This document shows, piece after piece, positions 25,125-37,090 of a stretch of DNA of 64,000 bases. Source of the stretch: Rhexocercosporidium sp. MPI-PUGE-AT-0058 (taxonomy: Eukaryota > Ascomycota > Leotiomycetes > Helotiales); NCBI GenBank assembly GCA_020746875.1, contig JAGTJL010000013.1, positions 1,550,001-1,614,000 on the forward strand, given 5' to 3'. Position 1 is the first letter of the stretch; each line of letters begins with the position of its first letter. Both the position numbers and the translations under genes were made by a program. Under the pieces are notes generated by a model. It worked only from the letters and a program-made list of their open reading frames with translations, was not told the origin of the DNA and searched no databases.

Positions 25125-26799
25125 GCTTCGAGACCGTACATCATTTAGAAAGGGCGCTTTAAATTTAATCTACCGTGTGAGGATTTCAGGGTGAGCAAAC
25201 AGGAACAGGAAATGGGTTCTTAGCGTGCATATATTTTTTTTGGTGATTAGGACGGCACGGCGTACATGGGCGGGCATGGCTTGTGGACAACAGCAACAGG
25301 ATCTGGCTGCTTGCCAGGAAAATCAAGGCAACGCGGGTAGGCAAAGGATGCAAAAACCCATCCGCATTGGACAAAAAGCTTCTAGGCGGATATAGTAATA
25401 TGTATGATTTATGCTGGATTGATCAACCTGACTGACTCGGCTGACTTGAAGTGAACATCTCTCGTCTCCTTTCCTTTCCCTCCTCGTCGTCTCCTACAGA
25501 TTACGGTAAGTAGCCTCCGCTTCGACTTGGCTTGACTTACTCGCACTACAGTACCTACCTACCCTACCTAGGTAGGCAGGTTGTTTACCTTATCTTCCCC
25601 CTTTTCTGCTCCCTTCACTTCACTTGGTAATAGGGCACCACGGTGATGATTCCTCGCGTCCTGGTATCGGATCCGCTGACTTGGACCCGTGGAGGTGAAG
25701 GCACGTCTCCCCCTGGATCTACGTTCAAAAAATTGAAAAAATTGAAAAAATTGATTTCCATCTTTATCTTTATCTTTATCTTCCAGGTTTGAGTCTGGGG
25801 TTCGACTTCTTATCGCGGGCTTTTACCGGCCTGCGCTTGATTGACTCTTAATATGTCGTCTTTGAGGGTGTGCGATTCTTTCTCTTCCGCATCCCCAGCT
25901 CGAATTAAAATAAAAAATAATTTTTTTCTTTTTTTTTGGTTGGTGCAGATTCCTATACGGTGGGATAAAGCACATCGTCATATTCTAATTGCAATAGTTT
26001 CTTTCTTTCCTTTGTGAGTAGTGCATGCGTGGTCTGAACTTTACTTTTTTTCCTTTGTATTAAAATTGTCAGTTCACTCGAGCCTTGTGTTGGGGATCTT
26101 CTCTTCATTGCCTTCTTGCTTCCTCGTCTTCTTGCTTCCTTGCTCCCTAGCCCTACTCATTAATTCAATTATCCATCTAACGTTTCGGGGGAGTAAAGCA
26201 TAGTATAGCAAATATAGAGGAACAGAAATCAAAAATCACCACGAACGCAACTCTTGTGGTGGGAGTTAATAGTGTAGGGAGAGGTGTATGAAGAACACTT
26301 GATATCTCGGATATCAAGGGGAACAGGGGACGGTGCAGCTGTTGCTACTTCTATCAATGGATTGTTCTGTGCGTTTCATTTTGAGGTATTGTCAAGGTGA
26401 GGAGTAGTTGTCTTTGTACTTTATACTTTTTTCCCTTCTTCTTTCTTCTCGGTTCCTCTCTCTCTCTATTGGCTATCCTAGCCACAATCCTAACCTTCAA
26501 CCTCCTCGCTGACATGAAGGTCGATCGATTTGGCCGACTCTAAAGACCTTCATCGCGCCATCGACAAAAAAAAAGAAGAAAAAAGAAGAGTCCTTTCTTC
26601 CACCACAGTAATAAATAACGATTAGGAAATCTTCGTTCCTGACGATATTGGTGAACCTTGAAGGATTCACTCATCATCAATCAGGTGGAGCGCACGGAAG
26701 TTTTTCAGCTCGAATGAGATGCAACCGGATAGCTCTTAGGATTGATTCGATACAGAGGTAGGTGAGCAGGGTATGCATTAAGTAGAAGACTTGCCTGCT
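25125..26799. other. Long intergenic stretch with simple and palindromic repeats
   Basis: No gene is visible. Contents: a CCTA-type palindromic cluster at 25553-25581 (CCTACC....CCTAGGTAGG), three copies of AAAAAATTG at 25726-25753, TCTTTA repeats at 25760-25783, poly-T and poly-A tracts near 25908-25940 and 26563-26585, and C/T-rich runs at 26040-26160 and 26430-26470. It may hold a long untranslated leader or a non-coding transcript, which sequence alone cannot show. Confidence 0.45.
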
Positions 26800-27345
26800 G
26801 AGTGAGATCGTGCTATTCGCCGTATTATCGCGCATCGAGAGCCTAGACACCAAATTCCCAACATTCTACGCCTTTAGGTCAAAATCTCAAAGACACGAAA
26901 ATAAATTACTCCTTCTCTGTCTACAAATCCAGCGTAATACGCAGCCGTGATACCCACTTCCAAGGATAAGCCATCGCAGCAACTGAATCCTATTTCCCTG
27001 ACACCCATGACCTCTTCATTGACTGGCGCTAGGAAATCTCCACGGCGGGCATGCTCTCTTTGTTAAAGACCACCACCTCGTCCCCCCACCGTTCAAATAC
27101 ATTACCGCAACCTTCAACTTCCGCTCCACCGCCAGCTTCTCAGTCCTCGCCCTGTGGAACGCACCCTACTTCTGCCCTTTGATGTTCGTGCCGAACGTAT
27201 ACCTTGTTCTGAATAAAGCATTCATCGTACGGCGTCTTTAGGACTTGAACCTTGTATGCGGTATTTTGGGGATATGCTTGTGGTTAGGAGGGATAAATAT
27301 TTGGTTATGGGGAGCGATTAAGGGGATCTGGAGAGGTTGACTGCG
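26800..27345 (+). pseudogene. Possible decayed coding remnant, unidentified
   Basis: Several abutting open segments have a coding-like composition but are cut by stops and a frame change. One frame from about 26907 reads YSFSVYKSSVIRSRDTHFQG, stop, then ATESYFPDTHDLFIDWR, stop. A shifted frame (about 27016-27239) continues as NLHGGHALFVKDHH, FKYITATFNFRSTASF and ALWNAPYFCPLMFVPNVYL, and after another stop a hydrophobic segment follows (CGILGICLWLGGINIWLWG). No ATG-initiated long ORF exists. I do not recognise the family. It could be chance in a GC-richer patch. Confidence 0.3.
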
Positions 27346-27821
27346 GCGTGCGTTTTTATCGTGCGGATGCAGCCGTGGCGGTTGGAGGTTGATCTTTGGA
27401 AGAGCTAGGTTAATGTTGATGCGTGGTTCTTGGATGGTTTGGATGGTAAATCGTTGGAGTAGAGTTGGTTGGATTGGGTTGTGGTTGCGGTGGTGGATTG
27501 GCGATGTTATGATGTCGCGGTCTTAGATCTAGATGTTGTTGTTCGATCTCGCTAATTAAGCGAGTTTGACTTTGTAGACATGCTATAATCCTGAGACATC
27601 TTCGCATTCCTCGACTTAACACTCTACTTCCTCATCGTGGCGATCTCACCTTCTCCTGAAATGGTGGCTATGCTGGAATGTCAACCTGGCATTCCTGTCC
27701 TTTTCCACCCATAGTCCTCTTGTCTCTTCCCCATTTCTCATCCCGTCCTACTTCAGTTTTTTCAACTCCACCACAGTCATTGCGTCAACGACACGCACCA
27801 CCACAACATCATATCGCAAAC
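27346..27821. other. Intergenic upstream of the Ser/Thr-rich secreted protein gene
   Basis: Mostly G/T-rich then C/T-rich DNA; the last ~100 bases look like a C/A-rich leader before the ATG at 27822. A short reverse ORF (27622-27410) is low-complexity and not supported. Confidence 0.4.
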
Positions 27822-28793
27822 ATGAGACTACTCTCCATCATATACTGCCTCCTAGGCATCATCACAATCCTCGCTTTGGCACAGGTAAAATCTCACCCAT
27901 CGCACTTTCCTATTACTCCCACCACAACCTCGACAACGTCCTTGTACTTTTCGTAGCTAACCCAACTCCAGGAGACACAACTCTTCTCATTTCTAGAGAC
28001 CTCTTCAACCCTCGAATCATCTTCGATCCCTCCCTCATCAACCCTCTACACATCTACCCAACTCCCAACTCCAACCCCAACACCAACGCCCGAAATCCCC
28101 ATCTCATCCGCCATCGCCCTAGTTTTTAGCCAGCCTGCCCTCCAATCGAGCGAGAAGCAACCCTCCGAACAATCCTCCACCCCCCTCATCCTCTCCATCC
28201 CTGTAGACCCCCAAATCCCAACAACAATCCCTACCCCCTCCGAGCCACCCTTCCTCCCTCCCTCCTCATCCGTCTACATCGCTCCATCAGAGCCCGCTGT
28301 CCCCACATCACAAACCATCCCAGTCCCCGTCACAGAATATCCATCTCCACCTTCCATCCCAGAATCAACATCAACAACCGAGCCTTTCAAATACACAGAT
28401 GAGCCGGTGTATACCACACCACCTTTTGTTACTTCTACTACTTCGGAAGCGGGCAGTTCAGGCAGTATCTGTCTCTGCCCATCCGCGATCTTCACTTCGG
28501 TTGTTACGTCAACATCGACATCCTACCTTGCCCCTCCCGCATCTCCTCTTCCCCCATCGCAGCAAACATGCCTAACAACTCTCATCTCCACAGCTCTTGT
28601 AACGGAAACGGGATCAGCAAAAATGGTATATGTGACATCTACGTCTACAGTCACGGTTACGAAGGTTAGGACGGTCGTTACCCGGATTAGGACGACGAAG
28701 GTGGTGCTTGTTACGAGGACGAGGGTTGAGGTTGTTTGGGCGACGAGTACGGTTGTGAAGACGAAGGGATGTGGTGGTGGTGGGAGGGATTAG
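27822..28793 (+). CDS. Small secreted Ser/Thr/Pro-rich protein
   Basis: Exons 27822-27884 (exactly 21 codons) and 27972-28793 join in phase 0. Exon 1 alone encodes a signal peptide (MRLLSIIYCLLGIITILALAQ). The mature part is dominated by Ser, Thr and Pro, so heavy O-glycosylation is likely. It has one CLCP motif and ends with a Thr/Val/Arg repeat region (TVTVTKVRTVVTRIRTTKVV) and a KGCGGGGRD tail. No catalytic domain or GPI signal is visible. It may be a cell-wall or secreted mucin-like protein. It lies at the left end of a run of secreted-protein genes. Confidence 0.7.
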
Positions 28794-29527
28794 GAGGATG
28801 TGACGAGAGGTTGAGGACGGAAGGAAGATGGTGGTTAGGAGAGAAAAGTTGAGGCGATCAGAGGGAGAGAGGGAGATGGGGAAGAGGAGTTGGGGGTGTG
28901 TGGACTTTCTTTGAGATACGTGCGAGGCTGCATTCGAGTATTACAGGACTCTAGTGTTTGGGGCTCGTAAACCAGGGTCGATGTTTGATGGGAAGTAGGG
29001 TTCGATTTTTCTTCTGCTTTGTTTCTATCGAGGTGGGATTCAAGTTCTCTCGTTTGTGGATCTTTCAATTCAAAACAATCCTTATTAAATTGCCAAAGGG
29101 ATTACTGGACGGTTGATTTTCGGCTCACTTGTCTTGGTCAAAGACTTGAAAAGTTTTCAGCACGGGGTGTGAAGGCCGTTGGTTAGGTGTTTAGTGGAAT
29201 ATAAGTCGACTGGTGAATCACAGAGAAAAGTTCAACGCAGTTGCCACAGAAAGGTCAGCGAGCATCCTAGATTGAAGAAGTTAAATTCATCCTAAACTTT
29301 TGAAAATATCATCATTTCGGAGCAACGACTGCACTCTATACATCCCCTCCCCGGTCGCGGTTTGCTCCAAGAACTGAAAGTCTTCCGAATACAAAGGCCC
29401 GCCAGCTCATACCAGCGGCTTTAGCAAGGGACTACAACACACCGAAGAAATGATCGAAATTATTAATATTGCCAACACAGCGGAGCGCAAATTCTCGAGA
29501 AGGTTCCCAAATCCCTTCTAGAAAGGT
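28794..29527. other. Intergenic, no gene seen
   Basis: About 730 bases with only short ORFs. The left part is probably the 3' UTR of the preceding gene. Confidence 0.4.
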
Positions 29528-29870
29528 TCAATAAAGAACTCGCAAATCGACTCCTTGACACCCAGTGTACAGACAATTGGCAACAATCAGAGAAAGCACA
29601 TCAACAACATCTGGATTTTGACGTGCAGATAGAATTTCTAGAGGGTTGATAGGTTGGTTATGCATTTCGGCCGCCGGACATGGCAGTTTGGTACCTTCTC
29701 TGGCCTGACGGAAGGGCCAAGGACCGAGTTGGGACAAGAGCCGATCAAGTGTAAAAAGAACTAGGTCGGCATTAAGAATACCAGGAGATGCAACCCTGCA
29801 TTTTGAGATTCCGATCCTCGGCCGTTGTTGATTTTACATACGGAGGTACAGCGGTGTGAAGTTCTGTAAG
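29528..29870 (-). pseudogene. Relic of an aromatic amino-acid ammonia-lyase (PAL/HAL type) C-terminal part
   Basis: On the reverse strand a frame ending at 29528 contains AEMHNQPINPLEILSARQ followed by DVLSLIVANCLYTGCQGVDLR. This is the conserved block of fungal phenylalanine/histidine ammonia-lyases (usual form AEMHNQ-x-NSLALISAR, then ALCQA-DLR). There is no ATG in this frame, the N-terminal catalytic MIO region (Ala-Ser-Gly) is not found, and a possible preceding piece (EDRNLKMQGC) is in a different frame and ends in a stop. The enzyme deaminates Phe or Tyr to cinnamate or coumarate; this copy cannot be functional. Decay must be old, as little else of the gene is readable. Confidence 0.6.
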
Positions 29871-30552
29871 AGGGGCCGCAGGTCCCTGCTCCTGCTCCAC
29901 AAATACTTGCCTTTAAAGAGTAATAGCTTAATTTCATAAAGAGAGCATCTAATAAAGGTACTTCCTGTTGTAGGCAAGTGTCGCGACAACAAGGGTAACC
30001 CCTTGCCGCCCCGCTTACAATACTTAACCGCTGTGCCTCCTTACGGATTGAAGTCAGCTCGCCTAATTGGATATCCAATTGCAAGAAGGCTTGTAATTCA
30101 ACATTCTAGGTCTTCTTTAACCTCTTCTCGATCAAAATCTCGATCCACTTTTCGCGGAGAAATTGAAAGGACAAAAAGGCTTCTTCCTAAAGTCATGTTC
30201 TGAAATTTATTCTTCGTAAGCAGATATTTGCCGGATGAAAGATCACCAGGGAATTTTCCAGCCGACAAGGCTTTTTGTAAGTCAGCTTGGCATTACTAGA
30301 GGTGTCGAACGACTTGTAGTACCTTTTCTTCACAGACTATTGGCCCTGAGACGCATGTCTTAGTGATATTTGTGGGGATATGGAGTCAGGTTTGAAGATA
30401 ACGGCATCGGTAGGCTTCACAAGTCGATTGGATATGGACCAGCAAAATCTACCGAGACGTACAAATATGTCGGCTATCGCCATCTCTTAGACTGAAGGTA
30501 CCCCCTTCGACACCCTCGACTCACTCTCTTTCTAGTTTCGGAATTTCTCATC
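29871..30552. other. Intergenic upstream of the M43 protease gene
   Basis: May contain further unreadable parts of the ammonia-lyase relic (open reverse frame 30084-29761 with no recognised domain). Nothing else supported. Confidence 0.35.
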
Positions 30553-31737
30553 ATGGTTCGCCTTATCCTCGTCGCCTCCCTGCTTATTTGTGCTATCACC
30601 ACCGTCTACGCCCATCCTCAACCTCGTGACGAATCCCGTCAGATCGGTTGCGGTACTGAGCCCCCAGTAGAATTCTTAGATGCTGCATCCCAGATCAGTG
30701 CTTGGGAAGCAGAAACGAGAACGAACGGAACCAAGACCGATAGCGCTCGGGCAGCAACTGTTACCATCGATACCTATATTCACGTAGTAGCGAGAAGCAC
30801 TGATCTGTCGGGAGGATATGTGCCTGCCGCACAGTTGACAGACCAGATCAGTGTGTTGAATCAACATTACGGTAAGTGCAATTATATATTGACTTGTCAA
30901 AATGATAGCTAATCGTGACCAATAGCTCCTGCTGGCTTCCAGTTCAAGCTCGTTGCGACTGATTATACTGTCAACACTGCCTGGGCTGCTGACGCCAATG
31001 GAAACGATGTTGCAATGAAGAGAGCCCTTCGCAAAGGAACATACAGCTCTCTAAACATCTATTTCCAACATACTGTGTCTGGATATCTTGGATATGCGCA
31101 ATTTCCTCAGGTCGCTGCTGTTGGTTCTACTGATTACATGTGAGTACCTAAAAATCTCACAAGGGTGAAAAGTCCACGGAAACTACAAATTACTAATGTC
31201 TATGACAATTTAGTACTGATGGCCTAAATATTATTTACACCGCCGCACCAGGTGGCTCTCTGAGAAACTACAACCTAGGAGGTACCGTTACACATGAAGT
31301 TGGTCACTGGCTCGGACTATTCCATGTCTTCCAGGTAAGTATATATATATATCTTATTTCCCCTAGGTTTCAGAATTATGGACTCGTTCGCCCGAGAAAC
31401 AACCATCCTGAAGTTTTTTGGGGCTCGTAGGATCCACAAGACGAATGCTAACTTTCAATTTAGGGTGGTTGCACAGGAAGTGGCGACATGATTGCCGACA
31501 CCCCACCACAATCGACTCTCACAGACGGATGTCCAGTTGGACAGGACTCCTGCTCAGGTGGTGGATTTGACTCTATCCACAACTACATGGATTACTCATA
31601 TGAGTATGTGTTTTCTCAACCTTGCTAGCTCTGAATCTCGTGCTAATTGTTTATGCAGCTCCTGCTATGAGTCTTTCACTCCCAACCAGATCACCAGAAT
31701 GACAAATATGTGGTCCACATACAGAGATGGTTTGTAA
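30553..31737 (+). CDS. Secreted M43-family (pappalysin-like) zinc metalloprotease
   Basis: Exons 30553-30871, 30926-31139, 31214-31334, 31464-31603 and 31659-31737 give exactly 291 codons, the usual size for fungal members. A signal peptide ([20 protein letters not shown]) is followed by a short pro-region. The zinc site [11 protein letters not shown] is at about residues 205-215, and the Met-turn NYMDYSYDSC follows, both diagnostic of metzincins of the M43B group. [10 protein letters not shown] and the [13 protein letters not shown] region are the usual N-terminal strands. Cysteines in [18 protein letters not shown] and DSCYESF fit the conserved disulphides. It is expected to act outside the cell in protein breakdown; the substrate is unknown. 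Confidence 0.93.
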
Positions 31738-32134
31738 TCTGCGCTCAGTCATTCATTTAATTAGAGCATCGTTTCAATGGGCGCTTTCTTTAACTTCAGA
31801 GAGATAAAGTCTTGAACGGTGCTGGTGATATGATGTATAAACAGGGTAGGAATATTCGTGGCATGGAGGTTAGATGGGTTCAAGGTGAAGAGAATCTCGA
31901 AAGGCGGTATAAAGCTTTCTGCTGCCTGGGGGAACCCTGTCCCGAATGCGCTCAACAGCATCTCACCGGACTTGGATTCCTCTTCCGTCGCGGCTTTCTG
32001 TAGAGTTTGCTGAACGTCGCTTAAATTAGCCCAGTCAACAAATGCGCACAACTAATGTTACCTGAACATGGTTGATACTTTGTCTCACAGAAACTAATAT
32101 GCAAAGTAGAATCCATTTGTACCTTTCCTCGAGG
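31738..32134. other. Intergenic between convergent M43 protease and GH5 genes
   Basis: About 400 bases that hold the 3' ends of both genes. Nothing else seen. Confidence 0.45.
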
Positions 32135-33455
32135 TCAATTCAATTTGCGATTCGCAGCATTAACCTTCTTCGCATGCTCATAAATCAACAGCGTGCTCTC
32201 CTCCGTATTATTCGCATATATCGTGAACCCATCATTCGTACTACATCCAAAGCTCAACCCACACAGCCCAAGTTGCCAATACATATCGCTCATCTCATAT
32301 TTTAAACTCAATCTCTGCCACTCGCTCATTACAGCGACTCTCGTCTCGTTAGCAGCCACCGTTCGGTTCAACCACGCCAGACGGTCTGCGGGATTCAGAA
32401 AGCCGTATTCTTCGAACAGGACTGGCTTTTTGAGCTTCTTCTGCGCTTTGCCGTGGTCAACTATCCATTGGTTAGACCATTCGACTGTCTTGGTCCACCA
32501 GTCGGGATAGAGATGGAAGGTCCCGAAATCCATCTCGTCGAGCGCAAGTTCGGCGTAGAAGTTGCCTCCATCGGATCCAGCATAGGCCCAATCTTCAGCT
32601 CCTTCGTAAAAGAACTCGCCCTCGCCTCCCCATGTCACCATATGATGCTCATCGATGCCCTTGATGTATGCCCCCATCTCGGCAATCCATGTATCCATCA
32701 TCACATATGAGCAGTTGGTGCCTGCGGAGCGTGGCAGGTTGCGGACGCCATCAGCCTTGCAACGTGGCTCATTGGCGAGTTCCCAAGCGAAGATCGCAGG
32801 TGAATCTTTGTAGCGAGACACAACAGCCTTGACGTATCTCTTGAAAGCCTTGACGATCTTAGGAACGTGATAAAAATCGTCGTGGTATTTGCCGCCGAGG
32901 TTGACAGTGTAAACATCCATTCCTCCGTAGTCGGCCCAATTGTTGGTCAGGGCCATGATGAGCTTGACGCCTGTTTCTTCGGCGAGTTTGACCACTTTGT
33001 CCATGGCTTGCAGGCCGTTTGCACCGTAGTTGATTGTAGCTTGTCCATCCTTCCAAGACTGAAAATACACTGGCGAAGCTCCGGCGCCTTCACCTCCATA
33101 CTGAGGAATTCCACCCGGAATGAAAGTTTCGTTCTTGTCGTTGAATGCCCATGTCCGAATGACTTTCTGTCCAGCCCTCACAGCGGTTTCCATCGCTATC
33201 TTGACATCCGGGGGGCTCTGTGGTTTGTCAGAGTGTGTGCAAGTCTAGCCAAAATATCAGACGGACATTGATGAATGGAAACCAGTAAGCATTGCTCCCA
33301 GCGAAGAGGAATGGCTTGCCATCAAGCTTGAAATGCTCCCCGTCTGTGTATGGGAAGCCTTTCGGGCGTCTATTATTGCTATTTCCGTTGGTTGGGGAAG
33401 CAATTGCCTGTGTCGCCAGGAGAGCCAAAGCTGCGGCTACTGTTGGGAACTTCAT
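32135..33455 (-). CDS. Secreted GH5 (subfamily 7-like) endo-beta-1,4-mannanase
   Basis: Exons 33455-33267 and 33217-32135 give exactly 424 codons. A signal peptide ([19 protein letters not shown]) precedes a mature enzyme beginning near [11 protein letters not shown]5 marks: [29 protein letters not shown] with the acid/base Glu near residue 213, [23 protein letters not shown], and VLFEEYGF with the nucleophile Glu near residue 333. The order and wording match fungal mannanases (ManA/ManF type), which cleave internal bonds of mannan and galactomannan in plant walls. No carbohydrate-binding module is present. Its neighbour at 34.2 kb also acts on mannan-type sugars, though of fungal wall origin. 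Confidence 0.93.
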
Positions 33456-34198
33456 GCTAGCTTTGTGACTTGGTCAAGGAATCAAACCGCTTGACTAAGA
33501 TAAGAAAGAACAAAACATAAGAAGCTACATGTTGGACCTGGGGTTTTACATCTCGACAGCTGAACCGTGACGTCTGTTTACACGGAACCTAAACTTCCGC
33601 AGGCTGCAAAGGGAGTTTAACCCATAAATCCCAAAAGCTAGGCAAACTATTTTATCCAAGTTGAAGATTCGAACGAATATCAAATGCTCCAGAAGATCTG
33701 GAGATGCCCAGGCACCAGATACTTGCAGCTGCGGGGTATTTGAGGCTAGGAGCAGAAGAATTAAACTTCTCAGGCATGTGCTTAACTTGGAAAGCGGAGG
33801 GAATGATACCGTAGAGCCAGGATGGGATTAGATACTGGGAAATCTAGAGATGAGATGGAATCGATGAAGTTCCACCAATAAATTTCGCAACCAACGTGGA
33901 TCTTAGCATAAAGGAGCTACCCAGACTCGGGAGCCGACTCGGTTCGTCGGACCGCATCAACGTTTCTGCTATCTTGCAGGAAATGCTGCCCCTCATGGGA
34001 ACATCATCCCATCTTTTGTATAGCACGATGAAATGATACAAACGAAGAATGATTTCTGAATCCAAGAAAGAAAAGAACTCGAAGGAAACTCTCTTTTTTG
34101 TTGTTCGGGTACACGGGGGAATATATGACTGCCTTGCAGTACTTTGTACAAAATAAACAATACAATGCTGATATGCAATACGCCTCAAAATACCCAAC
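33456..34198. other. Intergenic, GH5 promoter side
   Basis: About 740 bases; a short reverse ORF at 34206-33844 runs across the end of the next gene and has no domain. No repeat seen. Confidence 0.4.
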
Positions 34199-35665
34199 CT
34201 AAACACCCAAAATCATGGTTGCGCTCCCTCCTAGTACCCCACAAATAACAATCGCTGTCAAGATTCCCGCACCAATCCTATCACCAGCCGTGATCTTGAT
34301 TTGCGCCAGCTGTGACGAATCGGTCTTGCTGCCCTTTCCTGCATCGGCGTTTCCAGTACTGGTTCCGGTTCCCTTAACATCACTCTTCCATCCAGGAGCC
34401 TGGTCTACCAGATTACTTTGTATGATCTCTAGCACAGCCATCTGCTCTCCTACACCTAGACTACCATCGTTCGTCCCCGTCGTCCACTTCAATCCGCATT
34501 GTGTTCCAGTTTTTCCTGCGGTGCAAGTCTTTACAGCGGCCATTGCAGATGTCTCGATCTCGGCGATGATGTTGTCATGGGTCCATGGCGCAAGTTCGGC
34601 TGTGGCTGCCAGCTGGCGAGTGAAGTATGTTTTGAAGGAACGTTGATCGACGTTACACTTTCCTGTCGGTTCGCAAGGTTCGTACAGGACACCATTGAGG
34701 AAGAAGGCTTTTGAAGCTGTGATCAGAGACTCGGTTCGTTCTTTCCAGATAGTAGAGCCATTTGTCTGACGTTCATTAGCAGAGGTTCCAGATTGGGGCG
34801 AATTGACAGTACGTACATAATTATACATGGTGGCAGCACCCATCAGGAAGATGCCAGTATTGTAGGTCCACTTATTGTGATCTTTTGAGGTACAGTTGTC
34901 TGTATTCTGTGTTCCGTCGAAGATTTCGAACTTGTCATTGATGAGACCGATGTCGGTCATCCAGACCCAAGTCTTCTCTGCCCATTCTGCATAAGTTGCA
35001 TTTCCTGTATACAGAGCTAACCTCGAAGCAAGGTTGAAGAAGCAACCATTCGAAATGCTGTTCTTATAAGTGTATCCGCTGTTAAAGGTAAAAATCTGCC
35101 ATCTGAGTCCTCCTCCACAGGTCGACGTGTCCCATCGAGGTGCTTGTGTGTTGAAAACTCCTTGGGCGAGTGCGAGCCATCCGGGAGATCCCTCTGGGGG
35201 GTCCTCGAATCCCGTCTCCGCAGCCGTCATTGCTGCCATTCCCCAGAACCCCTGATCATCATTTCCCAGTGTCTTTGTCTGATTCAACGGCATAAAATCC
35301 CCATCGTCTCCAGTTTGATGTAGAAGTGCTTGCTTCGTAACCGCATTGTATGTTGTGTCCCCCGTGTAGTACCAGTAGTTGATCATCGTTCCGAACCTGC
35401 AAAGAACCCATCAGTACGGCGACTTGAGAATTCCATGGATTCTAGATAGATCTTACATAGCCCCAGCTTCCCACCAGTAATATGGATCTGGCAAGTTACC
35501 AGGTGTATCTCCAGTTCTGTTCCCCGTGTAGTAGGTCATCAAATCGTATGCAACGGTGCCAGCAGCGTCGATAATCGATTGTCTGGATTTGAGGTCCAGC
35601 GTAATTGCTGCGTCTACTCCCACCACACACAGTGACCCCGTGTATACAAATGTACTCCACCTCAT
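34199..35665 (-). CDS. GPI-anchored GH76 protein of the Dfg5/Dcw1 family
   Basis: Exons 35665-35457, 35396-34817 and 34765-34199 give 452 codons. The 51-nt intron 34766-34816 is in frame and stop-free; removing it restores the conserved MYNYTNGSTIW motif, so I treat it as an intron. The signal peptide ends near VDA. GH76 marks: DPYYWWEAGAMFGTMINYWYYTGD, DFMPLNQTKTLGNDDQGFWG with the paired acidic residues of the active site, and WDTSTCGGGLRWQI. The C-terminus is a hydrophobic GPI-attachment signal after a Ser/Gly/Thr-rich spacer. Known members cross-link GPI proteins to wall glucan by transglycosylation and are needed for wall growth. Fungi often hold several copies. Confidence 0.93.
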
Positions 35666-37090
35666 GATGTCGAAGATGCCGGAGGTTTAACGATAGTAAA
35701 CGGCGTACAACAAGGAAAAGGGGAGACCTCGAGGACTGCTAAAAGATTGACTGGCTGAACAGAGAACGAACCACAGCTTACAGAATGGATGGAGATCTGT
35801 ATGTTTTCGGATAACGACTGACTGAGAAAGATGAGACAAACCTACGAAGTTCAGAGGAAGCCAAAACATGGGACAGCCGGGGACAACATCTGGGGAGCCG
35901 CCAAGGGACGTTCCAGCACAGCCCTGATCAAGTGTCTTCGGGCGCTCTGCCCAGGCCAGCGGAACGATTTATGTACTGGCACAATTGCGCGTCTGCCAAT
36001 CTTTCAGGGGTGAGGGTGATGATGCCCAGAGTCTTGGACGCTGAATTCATAGGATCAGAGCCCAAGGAAGCATTTGTTGTGGGCCGCCAAGTGAGCGGAA
36101 ATTCGCCCTCGAGACACCGTTTGGTGTCTCGGAAAACATTGGCATTATCTGCCACAGCGTGTAATTCCACAGCAACCAGCCCGTGACAGCGGCACTCGAT
36201 GGACTCGTATTTTCGTATCCACCTCCTTTACATCGATTCTTGTCCTTCTGGGCGACAAGATATAGTTTGTCGATGGAAGAAGCGGGTGATCCAAGATTTG
36301 TTGCTGATATGAGGGGTGAAAACCTTATGTCTTGGATGGAGTCTCAGGATTCTTGGCAACTAGCCATTAGTCACGTGTACCGCCCCTTTTTTTCGATACC
36401 CCCTTTTAGACAGACATGGTTACAATGGCATCTTCATCCTCAAGATATCGATGGACTTTGTAAGTAAAGTTCAACAACACATCCGAAACGCTTCAAAGTG
36501 AGTTCAAATTTCATTGTAGACAACTTTTGTCCGATAAGCTAGGTTCTAACCATTACATCAACCGCTGGAGTGGCAAAGTCCATTCCACACGAAGCTGGGC
36601 GATGATTCCCAAGAAAATTGGCTTGCTGTAGACAAGAGTCGGACGTCATAACATTAGCAAAGCATGCCGTACTTTGTTCAAGCTACTTTGCAAGTCGGCA
36701 TGATTCAGTTGATTTGATTCTTCTCTTATACATTGCTCGGAACGTTCGGCAAAGCGAGAATTTCGGAAAGAGAGTTCAGTCACCACTCTATCTGCGAGAT
36801 ACCTGTACAAAGCTGTAAGTGCATTGGCACCTTCCTTGAACTCGCACCGCCTCCTATATTCCTGATGAGTCTGGGAATCTAAACATCCAGAACGTCGTCA
36901 CTGTCGAAATGTTTGGAACTATCGCCTTCAGCTTGGACAAGAGGAAGTCTTCATGTCAACGACTGGGTAGTTCACTCTATATTTATTGGCCACTCCCCAA
37001 GGTCCGAGCCGGGCTGCCGTTTGGCCTTGCCCTAGCCGTAGTAGCTTTCAAGATGCCACTTTCTAGCAATCCAAGGCGGCCTTACCCGGT
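35666..37090. other. Intergenic between GH76 and caspase-like genes
   Basis: About 1.4 kb without a supportable gene. Short ORFs on both strands at 35928-36467 have no recognised domain. A CACGTG lies near 36373. Confidence 0.45.

Noticed and set aside
29761..30084. 107-codon reverse ORF next to the ammonia-lyase relic
   Set aside because: Frame differs from the relic and shows no family motif; probably a chance ORF in decayed DNA.
36183..36467. 94-codon + strand ORF in the 35.7-37.1 kb gap
   Set aside because: No domain, no signal peptide, no clear start context; it could be real but cannot be supported.
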